The notes beneath the pieces were generated by a model. That model made no database searches. It saw only the letters and a list, made by a program, of their open reading frames with translations, and had not been told where the DNA came from. Below, one piece after another: positions 1-12,620 of a stretch of 64,000 nucleotides of DNA (positions within the stretch are counted from its first letter, which is position 1; every line of letters starts with the position of its first letter). A program made the position numbers and the translations under genes. The stretch is from Diadema setosum (Eukaryota; Echinodermata; Echinoidea; Diadematoida; Diadematidae), in the NCBI GenBank assembly GCA_033980235.1, contig CM067062.1:10009027-10073026 (forward strand), read 5' to 3'.

Positions 1-1600
1 AACATAGAAAGGAATGTTTCTTTCGACAAATATACACAATAATGGGATTGTAATCCTGAAGTATCAAAGTCAGAATTCGGGCACTAGCAGATTTTTTTTT
101 TTTTTGTCTTCCATAGCATTTCATCAAGACGCGTTCGATCATGCAGTCCTATATAACAGACAAATATGACTTTATTCTGAAAATTATATCAGGTAACACA
201 TTACAATTGAGAATACATTTCAGTTTCAAAATGAATAGCTCACAAAAAGCACTAAATTTCCAATTTGTTAAAATTATGTCGTATAGTTGCTCTTTAAAGA
301 ATATGTGTGGACGTTATACTCTCTGTTGAGCAAAGTTATGAAAAGAACTGTGTCAGAAAGGAGTTGGCATAAATCAAATTCAGGCTGTTTCGTGTGGAAT
401 GTTGTTCTCCTGACCGGTCTGTCCAGTATTCATCTTGGGACTATCCTGCAGAATGTTTGACAGTCGGTTTTCTTAAAGAATATTTACCACCCTATGCAAT
501 CGTAACTTTACCATATAATAAGTCCGTTGGGATGCGTTACGTCTCACTTCATGATGACCTAAATACATGTAGTGTCAGTGACAGAAACATGAACAAAGCA
601 ACGATTGGCAACTCTGTATTTATCTCGTTGAATGATCATGACCGTGGTCAGTTTTGTGGGCATAGTGGTTATAGAAAGTGACTAAAACGTTTTCAAAAGG
701 GCACGGAAGTGCGGAGATACACTAAAGTGCTGTAGTTCTACACAGACATGCATGTACACAAACGCACGCATACTGCACGTATGCACAAACCCACACAATA
801 TTGGTAACACTTTCACGCACACAGCGATTTGTCTTCTTCACCCCCCCCCCCCCCAAAAAAAAAGGTCACCTACATCTCTTTCACAATCTTGCACGTGCTT
901 TTCCAATCAATCGCCGCGATTAACCGCTGCCTGCCAAATTCGAACAATTTATTTCCGTGCTCGGCGTTGCTGATTCGGTTACCGATAACATGTAGATTTG
1001 AATGCCTGCTCTGCGTGCGTTAAGTTTCAATTACAGTTATTAGTGCTCCATTACGAGCAGTAATTCCCTTGCGCAATGGAAAGCCCGCGATGCGCAGAGA
1101 GCGTTAAGTCGTCTGTGTATACAGACAAGCAGCTATAGCGAGTTTAGTAACCAGGTGCCCGATAAGCGAACGTGCGCCGTAAAATTTGCTGGGATCTTTT
1201 GCTATTAATCGCCAAATTTGATTACCGAGTTAAAGGACCTTAATCCTACCTAAAATTACACAAAAAATGAAAAACTTTAAACATACACAACACACTCAAA
1301 CAGTTTCACGCAGTTTTACGACATGCATGGTGCCAATTCATCGGTACGTGGCGAGCTATTTGTGACTAGTTGTATCAACGCTTGCATATCACATACAATC
1401 TAAGTTTCATTTCTCCTCTTCGTCAAAATATCGTAATAATTCGATGTTTGTTTACTTCTTGAAGCAAAGATTCAGTATGATAAAAGTGATCACACTGATT
1501 CTCACTTTTTGGAGCATTCAACCTCCATTTTCTATAGCTTCAGTCTACAAAATACCTGAGACACTGGTTACCATGCAGCTCAGATTCGTCAAACTTAAAA
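1..1600. other. Gene-poor flank with no supported gene
   Basis: No open frame here shows family similarity or splice-linked coding structure. The stretch holds a poly(T) run near 92-105 and a C11-A9 run near 841-860. The 1040-1260 part is locally less AT-rich and contains several TAAT/ATTA cores, which could mark a cis-regulatory element, but no conservation evidence is available. Confidence 0.4.
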
Positions 1601-1604
1601 CATT

Positions 1605-2442
1605 GTTAATGGGAACCAAAGCCAAAATAAATGGAGTGAGTGAAAGCAGTAGAACACATCAGTAAATGGTTGAGAAAAAAAGGATAATCAAGTCAAAAGT
1701 TATAGGAAAAGTTTTGGTGCCGTCATCGCTAGACGAGCAGATTACTATTTCCTTCCTTTATTTTATTTATTCATGTCTTAAAATAAATGACAGGGTAGGC
1801 GCATTCAGTTTAATAAACTGCTCTACAAAGCACGTACATATAAATAGGAAGTAAAATACAATATGACATAGTACATAAGTTTAAAAAAAAATAATTGTAT
1901 TATTGAAAGTGACAAATGAACAACACAGGAATGGACTACAAAAGGAAAGATTAACCAACAGTAGTACATCTTACCTCGCCCCAAACATTATATCTCTCTC
2001 CCTTACCCCCATCTGAAGTCCATGTACTATAAATTTCATGACGTCACTATGGACAACAATGTATAGAAGGTATAAGGAAAATTCAACATAAACTTCCGCT
2101 CTTCTTGCATATCAAAATAGCACGTAACTTACCTCTTTCAGAAAGCAAGAGGAATAGTATTACCCTCAACATAGTCAGTGGCAATTATAAGTTGATCGAA
2201 TGTGTACTTTTCATGAAAAATGACATTTTGTGGAATACTATTCATATTTTCTTTGTATTTTTTTTCCAAATTGGCGTCATAAGCTGCAGAAGTCTTCTCA
2301 TCCAGCAATGACGACACTGAAACTTTAAGAATTCATAACGTTTTCATCAATTGTCCAATTTTCCTCAAACTTTCACTGATATATTGCTATCTGCTTTCAC
2401 TCAATCCACATTTATATCTGGGTTTTGATTTCCCCTAAATTG
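1605..2442. mobile_element. Degenerate copy of the TTAAAGGG-ended MITE family
   Basis: The left end carries the block GAGTGAAAGCAGTAGAACAC and the right end carries its inverse, with the shared sequences TTTCACTGATAT and CTTTCACTCAATCCACA. The better-preserved copy at 51709-52274 has the same blocks in the same order. The distance between ends is longer than in that copy, so this copy is diverged or carries an insertion. It has no coding capacity and would have been mobilised in trans. The outermost base of each end is not certain. Confidence 0.6.
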
Positions 2443-3640
2443 GTCCCAATGTCTTTATATGCTTTTTCTCTGCACTGCTGATAAGCAGTACCTAAATGTT
2501 TCCCCTTGTCATATCGGCAAGAATACCAATACTAAGTATTCACCCACCCCGGATGCCACTCGATAACTGTCTTGTTTAAGTGCAGGCGCATCCGTAGTTG
2601 GTACAGGTATACAGATGGGACTATTAATCCGTCGAGACTGAGCCCTTGATAAATGATGAACATTTGCGCGTTTCCTCTACATGGAGTCGATTGCATTTTG
2701 ATTTCCGCTTTGCCAAATACTATTACTACTATCACACCAATATCCAGATTTTGGATTCACCTTTTGCTCAAATCACCAGGGACAAAATCTGAGTTTGGAC
2801 TACAGTATAATGTACGAGAATCATGAGACAGTAAAATCCCAAACTCACTTTTATCATGCATCCTCCGATGTTCCGCTTGCTTCTGATCGCTCTGTTACCG
2901 TGTAGACAATGGAAATCATGAATGTTGATATCGATAGGTTTCTTTATCACGATTTAGACTGTGTATACGGCTTGTTTCACTGGTGGGAAATTTGTATCTG
3001 ATTAAACAGTGCACGATTTTATTTTGAGGAAATCGTACATGTCGTTATAAGATGGTGGGCAGGAGAAAGCAATTCCCTGTAGCTCTGTTCTGAAAAGGAC
3101 AATAATGCGACTGAGACAACATTGAATTCATTTTGGATGACAGTGATGATTCCATAATGATTACTTTTGCCCCGTTGCAGTATGTCAAAATATGAACGTT
3201 GATATTGGCAATGACATAAAAACATTTCCAAAATCAATTCTTTATCACTACAAACACGACAAAGTCCGCTAATATGTATCACCTGCCAAGATGCTTATAA
3301 ATTGTAGAATTAACCTTTTTAAACAACTTTCTTCGTTAGTGAGTAACCACAGGATAATGCTCGTAATTTCCCTGTATTTTCTGCACTTCCGCTCTGTTCG
3401 TAGTAGACTATGAGGTCATGATATCTTCACACACTACCTCGACCACACGACGTGAGACGAAACCCCATGATCGATCGATATCTCTAGGCAATATCGGTCA
3501 TTCATTGGCACAATCGGTATATTATACACTGTGAGAGGATGAGGATTTTCGCTATGAGCAAGCAGTCGTCATGAGTGAGTTTCCGTCATCTATTCAAAAG
3601 GAATCGACCGATCATGATTTGTTTTGGCATGCAGACTCTT
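2443..3640. other. Non-coding stretch, nothing recognised
   Basis: Short open frames on the minus strand (60-87 codons) have no recognisable motif and no convincing splice signals. I see no repeats beyond short homopolymers. Confidence 0.4.
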
Positions 3641-3641
3641 G

Positions 3642-3714
<73 letters not shown>

Positions 3715-3726
3715 TGTGTGTGTGTG
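3642..3726. repeat. (TG)n microsatellite
   Basis: A TG dinucleotide array with a few GAGTG and TTTG interruptions. It creates an artefactual Cys-Val repeat frame, which is not a gene. Confidence 0.95.
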
Positions 3727-4433
3727 GATGTGTACGTGTAAGTGTGTTGTACTTCTTCAAGACAAGAAGACAAGAAGATTATTCGGCAGTTTGTGTCCTT
3801 AATAGCTAACCATAGTAATAGCTTCTCTTGACGATGGGCTTGTAGACTGTGTGTGAGTAATTGGCTCGTCGCACGGTTGCTTTACACTGTACTTTATCTT
3901 CTTCACAGAGAGAGAGAGAGAGAAAAGACCCACAATTTGTTGTCAAGGAGAAGAAATGCCTGTGCAATGTAAAAGCATGTCATGTACTTCTATTGCAAAG
4001 AATTTAACACACATAAAAAAAGAAAAATACTTCTGTCTGATGAAAGCAGTCTTTCCGCGTGTATATTAAATGAAGCCAGAAATGGTAGGCCTAATAATGA
4101 AACGAAAGATAGAAATATATATATATTTGTTTGATATTGCAATATTTCAGCTTAGTAAATTCTTGCGTCGAGTTATTTTTAGTGCAACTGAGTGACAAGT
4201 CCCTTCATCACCCTAATCTGGTGGATACGATGGTTGTTTAGCAGTCAGGAGGTTTTTTTTTTTAATAGCTACTACTGAAATAGTGAATAATCGGTGCGTA
4301 TCAACGTCGCCGAAGGGCAATTTGTCAATCACTGGCAAAATTTCTTTCTGGGCAGTTCGTATGCTGAATACAAATTCTAATGACATTCCAATGATTAACA
4401 GAACCAACAGAAAGAATATATATATATATATAT

Positions 4434-4680
4434 GAAGAGTTTGTTTGCAAAAACCGATAAGTCCATTTTTGAAGATTTTGAAGTACGGTCTCTGTCATAA
4501 AGTACAAAATAATACCTTTCAAATGATATATTGGTCACTACATATAAAGGTATATTTTTGAAGTTATGGTCAAAAGAAGCACAAATTTTCTTATTATTCT
4601 CTTTATTTTTCTAGACCTTTAATGGCAAATATCTCCATTTGACAAATATGGACTTATCGGTTTTTGCAAACAAACTCTTC
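4434..4680. mobile_element. MITE, 247 bp, inserted in a TA repeat (copy 1)
   Basis: The left end GAAGAGTTTGTTTGCAAAAA is repeated in inverse at 4661-4680, and the inverted repeat continues through CCGATAAGTCCAT. TA dinucleotide repeat lies directly on both sides, consistent with TA target preference (Tc1/mariner or pogo type). A second copy at 54693-54937 is nearly identical along its whole length. There is no coding capacity. Confidence 0.85.
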
Positions 4681-5180
4681 ATATATATATAGTTGAGAAT
4701 GTAATCAGCACACACTTACAATTCGACTGTAATGCCAGATTGATAAATCTATAAAAAGATACTTGAAGTTGCTTTGTATTGTGTGTATCATACCCTTTTG
4801 ACGAAAATGAAGGCTCCAATGATGCATAAAACATACTAAAATACAAACACCCGGGACAGACACGCATATCAATACAAACGAATATTAAAATGTTATTCAC
4901 ATACACGAATTTACAAACGGAGACAACGCAGATTTAGGCAGCTCCTTGAATATCCAAGTTGAATATTCAAGCTAAGAGTTCGCAGAGGACTTAAAAAACA
5001 GCAAAAGAACGAGTAGCTATTTTAGCATTTAGATGTCGCTCTGTCTGACTACTCTCTTCCCCTCTCACTTTCGTCTTTCTCTAGGTTGGAATCACAATAT
5101 CCATGCTGAGGTAAATAAACTCTGAGGGATTGCGCAGACTTGACAGGCGTCGAAAATACTCTGGGTTTTTAAATTTGGTA

Positions 5181-5363
5181 CAGTGGACTCTCGTTATAAC
5201 GAAGTCCTCGGGAACGGCCATTTCTTTTGTTGTATTAAAATCTCGTTATAATCGAACAAATAAACGATAAAAACATAGAGCGGATGATGTTGCGGTCTGA
5301 ATTTTTACTACGTTGGGACCGGAATTTCATTATAAACGTGTTCGTTAAAACGGGAGTCCACTG
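5181..5363. mobile_element. Short MITE with CAGTGGACTC inverted ends
   Basis: The left end CAGTGGACTCTCGTTATAAC is matched by an inverted right end GTTAAAACGGGAGTCCACTG. The left side is preceded by TA, as in pogo/Tigger-like elements, but a right-hand TA is not seen directly after the TIR. At about 183 bp it is too short to code for anything. Confidence 0.65.
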
Positions 5364-8300
5364 ACTGTATAAACATGGAAAGATCTGACGGTGAAATGTG
5401 AGGTGTGCGCTGAATTTTAGAGGTTGAGAAGGTGAATGGCGTACAACGCCGGTTGTCATTAGCGTGGAGTGAGCCTATACGTCGCCGAGCCTGGCGTTTT
5501 TCTGCTCTTTTTCTCTCCGTAAATGAATACCACGTGACCTTGTGGAGAGCATTTCAACTCATCGCGGTCATCCGAAGCATCACAACTGTCAGTCATTCGG
5601 TTGTCAGGCGTATTCTTTATCGATGCCGAGAGTTTCGCTTGTATTTATTTTCCCTTCTGGTTTCCCTTAGGCATGTTGCTATTGTTTAGCCTCTGTAAGA
5701 AGGCTTAATGATTCTCATGGGGAGACTCATAATACGACTTTGCGGTCTCTCCGAGTGGTAGAACGCGTGCATGACAAGCTGGCAAGCAAGCGTAAGTCAG
5801 ATACAGTCGTATAGCGCACAGTTGATGCGCTGCATGCTCAGTCGAGAGCAAACACACACACTTGAAAATCCGACTTGGCTCCTGGCATTACAAGTAGGGC
5901 CTACACCAATCTGGCAGTGGTCTCATTAATAAAATCAATGAATAGAAATATACATAAATAATATTTACTTATCAATCCAGGGCTGTTTTATTGTTGGTGG
6001 CAATTGTCTTCCTGACAGCAACATCCATTTTGTAATCTTTGGTTATTCATGTTTGATTCAAGTTTTCTGTGTATATTTCTATGTGAAATGGAAAATAAAT
6101 AAACAAACCAACAAACAAACAAATCGAACAACTTATTTAAAATTAGACAGATTCCACGTGATGTTACACGTCTCCTTCGCGAGAGGACATTATTATGCAG
6201 GCAAAGTCGGGAGTACGGAGTTGTTTAATCAAAGCTCACAGCGACGTAAAAAAAAAATGAAAGCACAGACTGCTGTAGAAAAAAAAAAAGTATATGTGGA
6301 AGAATGTCGACGTCCCTTGAAGAGATTCAGAGCACGGAACATGCAACGTTGACATTTTCCTCTCTCGGCTCTTCTTCTCTTCTTCTTTTCCTCTTTTCCT
6401 CACCGTCCACCCACTCCTCTTTCTCTATATCTTCCTCCCTCTTTCAACCCATCTTCCTCCTTCTCTTCATCCTCTCTTCAACCGATCCTGTGACAGTCTC
6501 GAAAGTGCTGTCACTTATCCCTCTTTACCTAATGGCGCGTTAGTCAGAGATGGATTGGGCAAAGTGCACTGTTATGATAATACAAATTACGGAATTCATC
6601 ACTCTGGGCGAGCGGAGGGGAGGACCATCATGTTGGGAAGGGGGTGGGTGGGAGAGGGGGGAAGTTAGCGCCAGCTGCGGAGGGCGGAAGGGGGATAAGA
6701 GATAGAGGGAGGGAAAATCGATAGCACTGACGTGCCATTTTAGTGTTTGAAATTTGCTGCTTTCTACTGCTAGCTCTTATTCGTCTCCTTCTGGCCAGCC
6801 AGGATGGAAGTCGAGCTGCATGGGAAAGGATGGAGGATGGGGGGGGGGGGGGTGTTATGAATTTCCATATGCAGACATTGATTATGATTGCCTGAGGCTG
6901 CAATGTGACATGGCTTGATGTGCAGACGACATCGGTTTTTTCTTACGTTTAGCAGAGAGAGAATGAAAGGCAAATGCTTTGTGTTGTTAAACTGACAAAA
7001 AAAAAGGACTAGTGCTCCTTCGTCTTTATTTTTATGCATGCTGCCTTTCAGCATTTGCGTAAATATGGGAGTTAGCATACAGGGAGCAAAATGGCAGCAT
7101 GCGAGACATGACAATAAAAAAAAAACTCAGACCCCCTATACTGAATTGTAACGGACGATGATGTTTCCAGATCATCGGTCTGCCTGAAAAATCGGATAAT
7201 TCCTTCAATGTTATCAAAATTCGTTACCCTATGATACTAAATAATCAAATCGCTATACAAAATCATGCATGACAACATGCTAAGTACCTAAAGGCTAAAG
7301 AGAACGTGTATCTGAAGTATATAAGGACATTTTTATAGAAATCATCCTCTCGACCAGTCGAAGATATTTTGAATCTCTCGTTTGGAAAAATAGCGGTGGG
7401 TGAAATTTAATGGTGCCGCAACGAAAACACCACCACCGCAAACCACGGTCTCCATGGAAACGGCAAAGCCCCGACGATGCCTGAAAGTTGAAAAGTTTAA
7501 GAGTCACATATCAATAAGGTCTTATTTCTCATCCAGGACAGCGTTAACCCGTTTCTCATGTGCCAAACATTGTTATTATAAAGCCACTGTCAGACACCAA
7601 TTTGTGGCCAAGGGTCGAGACTGATGTTGACACGTTTTCACAAAGGCAGATGTAGCTTCTGTCCACCATTATGCAGCTGATAAGAATTTACTCCATTGAC
7701 GAAAAAGTGGCATGAAATATTTGTATTTTGCACATGCGCATTGTACATAATCTTTGGAATAGAATTAAAACCTGTCCTTGTGAATTAACGCCATTAAAGG
7801 TTGAACACAACTTTAAAGTTCATCTAAAGTCTTTCGCATTAGGTGAGATAAAGTCGCATTCGCTTAGTCCTTGCCAATGAATCCAGACCTTTTACCACTG
7901 CACAACACTGTTTCGCTGTCTTTGTTCTTCCTTTCTTTTTCCTTAATTCATGTTTGTGTTCACTGTTTTCGTCTGCAGAGGAATGAACCGGACCTTTTTC
8001 CTATCTTTCCGGCGAGTATCGCTCTCTTTAATACCACCACGTTCTGGTTTGTATCACTTATACTTATATCCTTAACTGCCCTCCCCTCCCCCTCCCCTCC
8101 AATGGACTCACCCCATCCCATCCAAATGACCTTCCCCTTCTCCTCTCCAAGCCATTTACCCTTGCAGCGAGGGCTACTCCTATTGTGAACGATCCGTGCA
8201 TCCATCATCTTAATCCAAGGGAACTCTAGACGAAGGATTTAGGATAGTCATTCTGTGTGGTTTTTGCCATCTCTTTTCGAATAATGGGGAAAATATGAAT

Positions 8301-8423
8301 CACATTCAAACAAGAAGACTGGGAATGCCGTCAAATCATGAGTATTACTGGGTAATGTTGAGCAGGATAATAATGGTAATGACCGGATTCCCGCACTTCA
8401 ATATCACGTAATGTTAAGATCTA
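5364..8423. other. Non-coding stretch with simple repeats
   Basis: This holds (AAAC)n-like sequence near 6096-6122 following an AATAAA (possible retroposon tail), CT-rich sequence at 6356-6480, and a G12 run near 6840. No coding frame has recognisable similarity. The 7871-8188 frame is compositionally driven by CT-rich sequence. Confidence 0.4.
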
Positions 8424-8894
8424 AGAGCGGTTACACACGGTCAAAAATTCGTCATTTGAATGATGATTCCAGTGAAAAATAATTCTAATGACAAATTTTT
8501 AGTACGTGTGGAAGCAAATTAGAATCACGAATGCTAATCACAGTCACGAATTCAAATTCTAGTCCGGAGGTGAATTCCAGTGAAGTTTCACTCAAATTAC
8601 GGTGCGAAATTTGCGTGTGTAATGCTTGACCTCCAAAACATCTTTTGAGGGGCGGAGCTTACGTGACCTTTCAAACACTTCCGTAGATAATACGCGCGCC
8701 GCATGCATGCACTCGATCGTACGTTTTGATTGACAAGTCACCAAGGATTACGTAGCGCCTTAGCTCGAGAATTCGAATTCTAATCACAGTTTTCGAGTTT
8801 TCGTGTGTAAGGTCCGATAATTCTAAAGACGAATTGCAATCATCATTACAATGATGATTCAAGTTACGAATTTTCTCTCGTGTGTAACCGATCT
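8424..8894. mobile_element. MITE, about 470 bp, ends AGA(G/T)CGGTTACACACG
   Basis: The left end AGAGCGGTTACACACGG and the inverted right end CGTGTGTAACCGATCT pair with two differences. TA lies immediately outside both ends (8422-8423 and 8895-8896), a likely target duplication. The inverted repeat extends inward through AATTCGT and ATGATGATT. The interior repeats AATTCTAAT/ATTCGAATTC-like words. There is no coding region. Confidence 0.8.
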
Positions 8895-9335
8895 TAGTTT
8901 CTTCCCACATTGTTCCGGTCATTCACATACCAACGCTGGAATTTCCTTTCGAATATCAATATGGCTTCTAGTATGCAGCCTAAATCCTTCTTCAAGAAAA
9001 ACAGAAAACCAACACAATAATAAACCAGCGATCACATGGATGACGTGTTGTCAGCCCTTTGGGATATTCTAGGCATCTGCTATAGGAGCCCGATGTGCTA
9101 TACATATGAGAAAATACTCCGTTCAAGACGATGTTTGTAACATAAAACACTGCAATGAGTTTTCCGGTATTCATTGAGTTCTTTCTTATATCTGAAAAAA
9201 GGAGTAACGCTAAAATTTTAGAGAAGATATTTACTTTAAGCTATTAAAAGAGCTTCTTAAGCACTTCGTAATTGAAAACATGACAGAAAAAGTAGCAACA
9301 ATCAAAGGCCATGGCTCTAGAATTTTCTGGAAGAG

Positions 9336-9995
9336 TGAACTTACTGAACTTACTGAAGCGCCGCATCCGTCTTGGTAGAGTACCAATGTGGTGCGGCTAG
9401 GGTGAGGGGCTATTCGCCCTTAGTAACCTATTGATAAACTTAATTCTGTTTTGAAGCCGTTTATTGATGCTGCATGAACTGCTGGGGGATATTGTTCCAA
9501 TCTTGAATTACCCTTTGGCTGAACGAATACTTCCCAGCGTCAACTCTCATGTGTTGCTTCTGGATTTTGAGTTGGTGTCCTCTTGTGCCCTGGTGTGTTG
9601 CAAGTTGGAAGATTCCTGTTGGGTTGATTCTGTCTATGTTGTTGAATATTCTGTAGGTTTGGATTAAGTCTGCTCTTCTGCGTCTATCTTTTAGAGTAGT
9701 TAGGTGGAGATTTCTGGAGTCTTTATTCATATGGAAGGTGTTTTATGCTTGGGATGAGTTTGGTAGTTCTTCTTTGCACTCCTTCTAATAGTTTGATGTC
9801 CTTTTTTAAGAGTGGTCTCCACACTTGGATACAATAGTCAAGATGGGGCCTAATCAGCGACTTATAGAGTTGCATGATTATTTCTGGACTTCTGTATTTA
9901 AAGGAGAGTTTTACCATGCTAAGCGTTTGGTTTGCTTTCTTGGTTATTTCTGCACATTGTTTTGTAACTTTTAGGTCATCTCTTATCCAAACCAT
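9336..9995 (-). pseudogene. 3' fragment of a CR1/jockey-like non-LTR retrotransposon (reverse transcriptase C-terminus)
   Basis: On the minus strand, 9995-9723 encodes a segment with the features typical of the RT thumb region of CR1-like LINEs: a DDLK-x-KQCAE motif, FKYRSPEIIM, LYKSLIRPHLDYC and GVQRRTTKLIP. It is followed from about 9721 by LKDRRRRADLIQTYRIFN and SFSQRVIQDWNNIP, again the expected family order. A stop and frame change separates the two parts near 9722, and a second frame change occurs near 9470, after which INGFKTEL and a stop finish the ORF. Downstream, a short 3' UTR ends in tandem AGTAAGTTC units (9336-9356 on the other strand), the kind of short 3' repeat found on CR1-type elements. 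It is a 5'-truncated, dead copy. Confidence 0.85.
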
Positions 9996-10775
9996 TCCAA
10001 GTCATTCACGTATACTACGAAACACAACCAATCCTCGAGAAAAGTCTAATAGGACAATATGTAGGATAATGGCCCAAATTGTAATTTCTTCGGCAAAGTC
10101 GTGGAGAAAGTGCTTCTGAAAAATGGCAATCTGTGAAATAGACGTCTTGGTTTCATAACCACCAGAATGCCAAGCCCGTTCACTCTTACTATTGACAGGA
10201 GATTTGTCATTTTATTTTTCGCGTTTGCGCAGTCACACTGTGATGAAGGAAGATATTTCCAGTCAGTCAAACAATGTATCTTGGTCTTTGCAGCAATAGT
10301 ATTTTTTTTTTTAATCTATGTCAATCCCAGCAGCTGATTTATCCATCGATCTTGTTCTCAAATATTCTCTAGAGGAAAACAAACAAAAGATATCGTCCGT
10401 CATGAGGGGGTTGTTTTTGTGTCTGTCTGTCTGTCTTTGTGTGTGTTATTGATTATCTTTTTAAGTAACGGGTCATTACTGTTTACGCGCTCCGTTTATG
10501 AGGAAGAATGTTTTGCCTTTAGAACGCAGCATCAAGTTCCCTTAGGACGATTAGGATAATTAATGCACACACTTCTTCGTCACGCCACTCCATGCATGTA
10601 CCGCTGATACGTGAGCAGGTGGTCCCCGGGGAGTGTGTCAAACCCGTATTCCGGTCAGGGAGCCAATATCAATTAGAAGCTATGGGGCGAGTGGTCTTTT
10701 TTATGCATGTGTCGCGGTGTGTGCGTGCATGTGAGTGCGTGTGTGTACCTGTGTTAATATGTATGGATTCATGTC

Positions 10776-10816
<41 letters not shown>

Positions 10817-11949
10817 TGTGTGTTTGTGTGTGTGGAGTTCGTGCGTTTTGTTGGCAGATGGCGATCAGTGTCAGCGCACTTTGAAGGAGGAAACCCAAGA
10901 TGGGTGGACATCTTTCACGGAAGTGAGTAATTTTAACGACCACCTGAGCACTAGTATCCCGAGTCCAGCACGCTGCTGTGCTCTGATATTGTTGACCTCA
11001 CCAACTTGTCTTCGGTTTGTCGTTTCTTATAGCCATGCAAAGCTGGCTTGATACACACAGGTTTACAGACGTGTACAAACGTTCGCTTTCATTTGTATAC
11101 GTATGTCAAAACACAGATGGCATATACGGTCATTTTCTGCATAACTATGATCACGGTTGTGTATACCAACAACTACTTAAGAAGCACAAGAAATTACTTG
11201 AGAATTTGCCAGACATGGCTTTACTTTAACTTTCATAATTTTTTCATACCCAGCTACATATTCTTTTCTTTTTCCTCATGAAGGACACACTATGTCCAGT
11301 TTGTAACGTCGATTCCAGTAGTTGCTCCTGTCAAGATTGGACAACACTGTTGTTTTGACACCGTGCCTGATGAGATGAACAATTGAATAAAGATGGCGGA
11401 TCTGCGAAGTTTAATATAGGCCTATAACTGACAGTCTCACAAGGAGAAATGGCCAGAATTGCAAATCTAAGATTTGTAAAAAAAAAGAACGATGTCGGAG
11501 CGGCGCATTCATGCTTCTACATACGGAGAATGTAATGAGTTCAACGCCAGTCTGGAATGCTGCTCATAAAAGTTGTGTATTCAGGGTTGTCACATTTGAG
11601 CAGAACAAATATGCTCCAAGAAATTCAAACCTTCGACCATATTTGGCGTGAAACAGCAAAGCCAAGGATATCAATCTGGCTTTTAAATGCCAAAGTGAAA
11701 CGCAATATCACGGGCCAGCGGGAACACGCGGTCGCAAACTGTTTGATCGCCAGACGCGTGCGACTTTGCGATATTGCTCACGCGCGGGCTGTTCCCTCCT
11801 CGAGTGCCTAACTAAACATCACCGGTGGACATGCAGAGAATAATTTTGTCAGAGGCATACATGACAATTCGTCCTGGTAAAGGCAGTGGTACGACCTGTG
11901 TGATGCATGCATGCGTCGATACCTCACATTTAACACACTACCTGATAAC
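9996..11949. other. Non-coding stretch with a TG microsatellite
   Basis: A TG array lies at about 10775-10834. Imperfect inverted sequence CGCAATATCAC / GCGATATTGC near 11700-11780 may be a decayed hairpin element. No gene is supported. Confidence 0.4.
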
Positions 11950-12291
11950 ATACAGTCCGATATCTCTCCTATCTTGCCTCCCTTTATCTGGATCTCTTTC
12001 TATCCGGACGCGATATCGTCATGACTCGGACAAAATTCCACACAAATTCACATGAATTACATATTACTCCCAACATAATTAACATACATTCACATCAACG
12101 TTTCATCGAAACAACATGTATTCTAGCAAAGAAAAAATGTCAGTGTATAGGCTATACTTTCAATGGGTTACATCCTATCATTGGGTAGGCAGCTGCGTGT
12201 ATTAAACATTGAGTCTCTCATATCCGGCCAAATCCCTTATCCGGATGAGCGCCGGGTCCTGACATGTCCGGATAGGAGAGGTCGGACAGTA
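11950..12291. mobile_element. MITE with TACAGTCCG / CGGACAGTA ends
   Basis: The left end near 11951 (CAGTCCGATATCTCTCCTAT) is mirrored by 12268-12290 (GGATAGGAGAGGTCGGACAG), with TA on the outer side of each. The ends contain the motif ATCCGGA, which recurs internally. The length is about 340 bp with no coding capacity. The end sequence resembles pogo/Tigger-type MITEs; that class assignment is inference. Confidence 0.6.
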
Positions 12292-12580
12292 TATTATTAC
12301 GTCCACAACGGAGTGGGTAATGGTGCACTATAGACCATTCTTAACTTGAAGGGGGATGCTGTTGTTGTTTTAGTTTTGCCTTTTAAAAATACACCACAGC
12401 TTCACATGATTACAACACGTGACTCCTTATGTAAATACATGTAGTTATAATCATTGTTATATGATTTGACTGTGTTTCAGTAGTTACCAACTTTCAGTAT
12501 TATGGTTGCTGTTAATTGCTCGTATAAGTCAATTTTCTTGTCTTCTGGATTTCTGTATTTGTTGCTGTTGTTTCGGGGGT

Positions 12581-12583
<3 letters not shown>

Positions 12584-12616
<33 letters not shown>
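12584..12616. repeat. (AG)n microsatellite
   Basis: A dinucleotide array of about 33 bp. Confidence 0.9.

Positions 12617-12620
<4 letters not shown>

Noticed and set aside
3575..3802. Cys-Val repeat ORF over the TG array
   Set aside because: Pure translation of a dinucleotide microsatellite. The same applies to the frames near 10701-11051 and 16989-17309.
5745..5785. tRNA-like sequence TCTCCGAGTGGTAGAACGCG
   Set aside because: It resembles a tRNA box A region, but no box B or cloverleaf could be found at the right distance.
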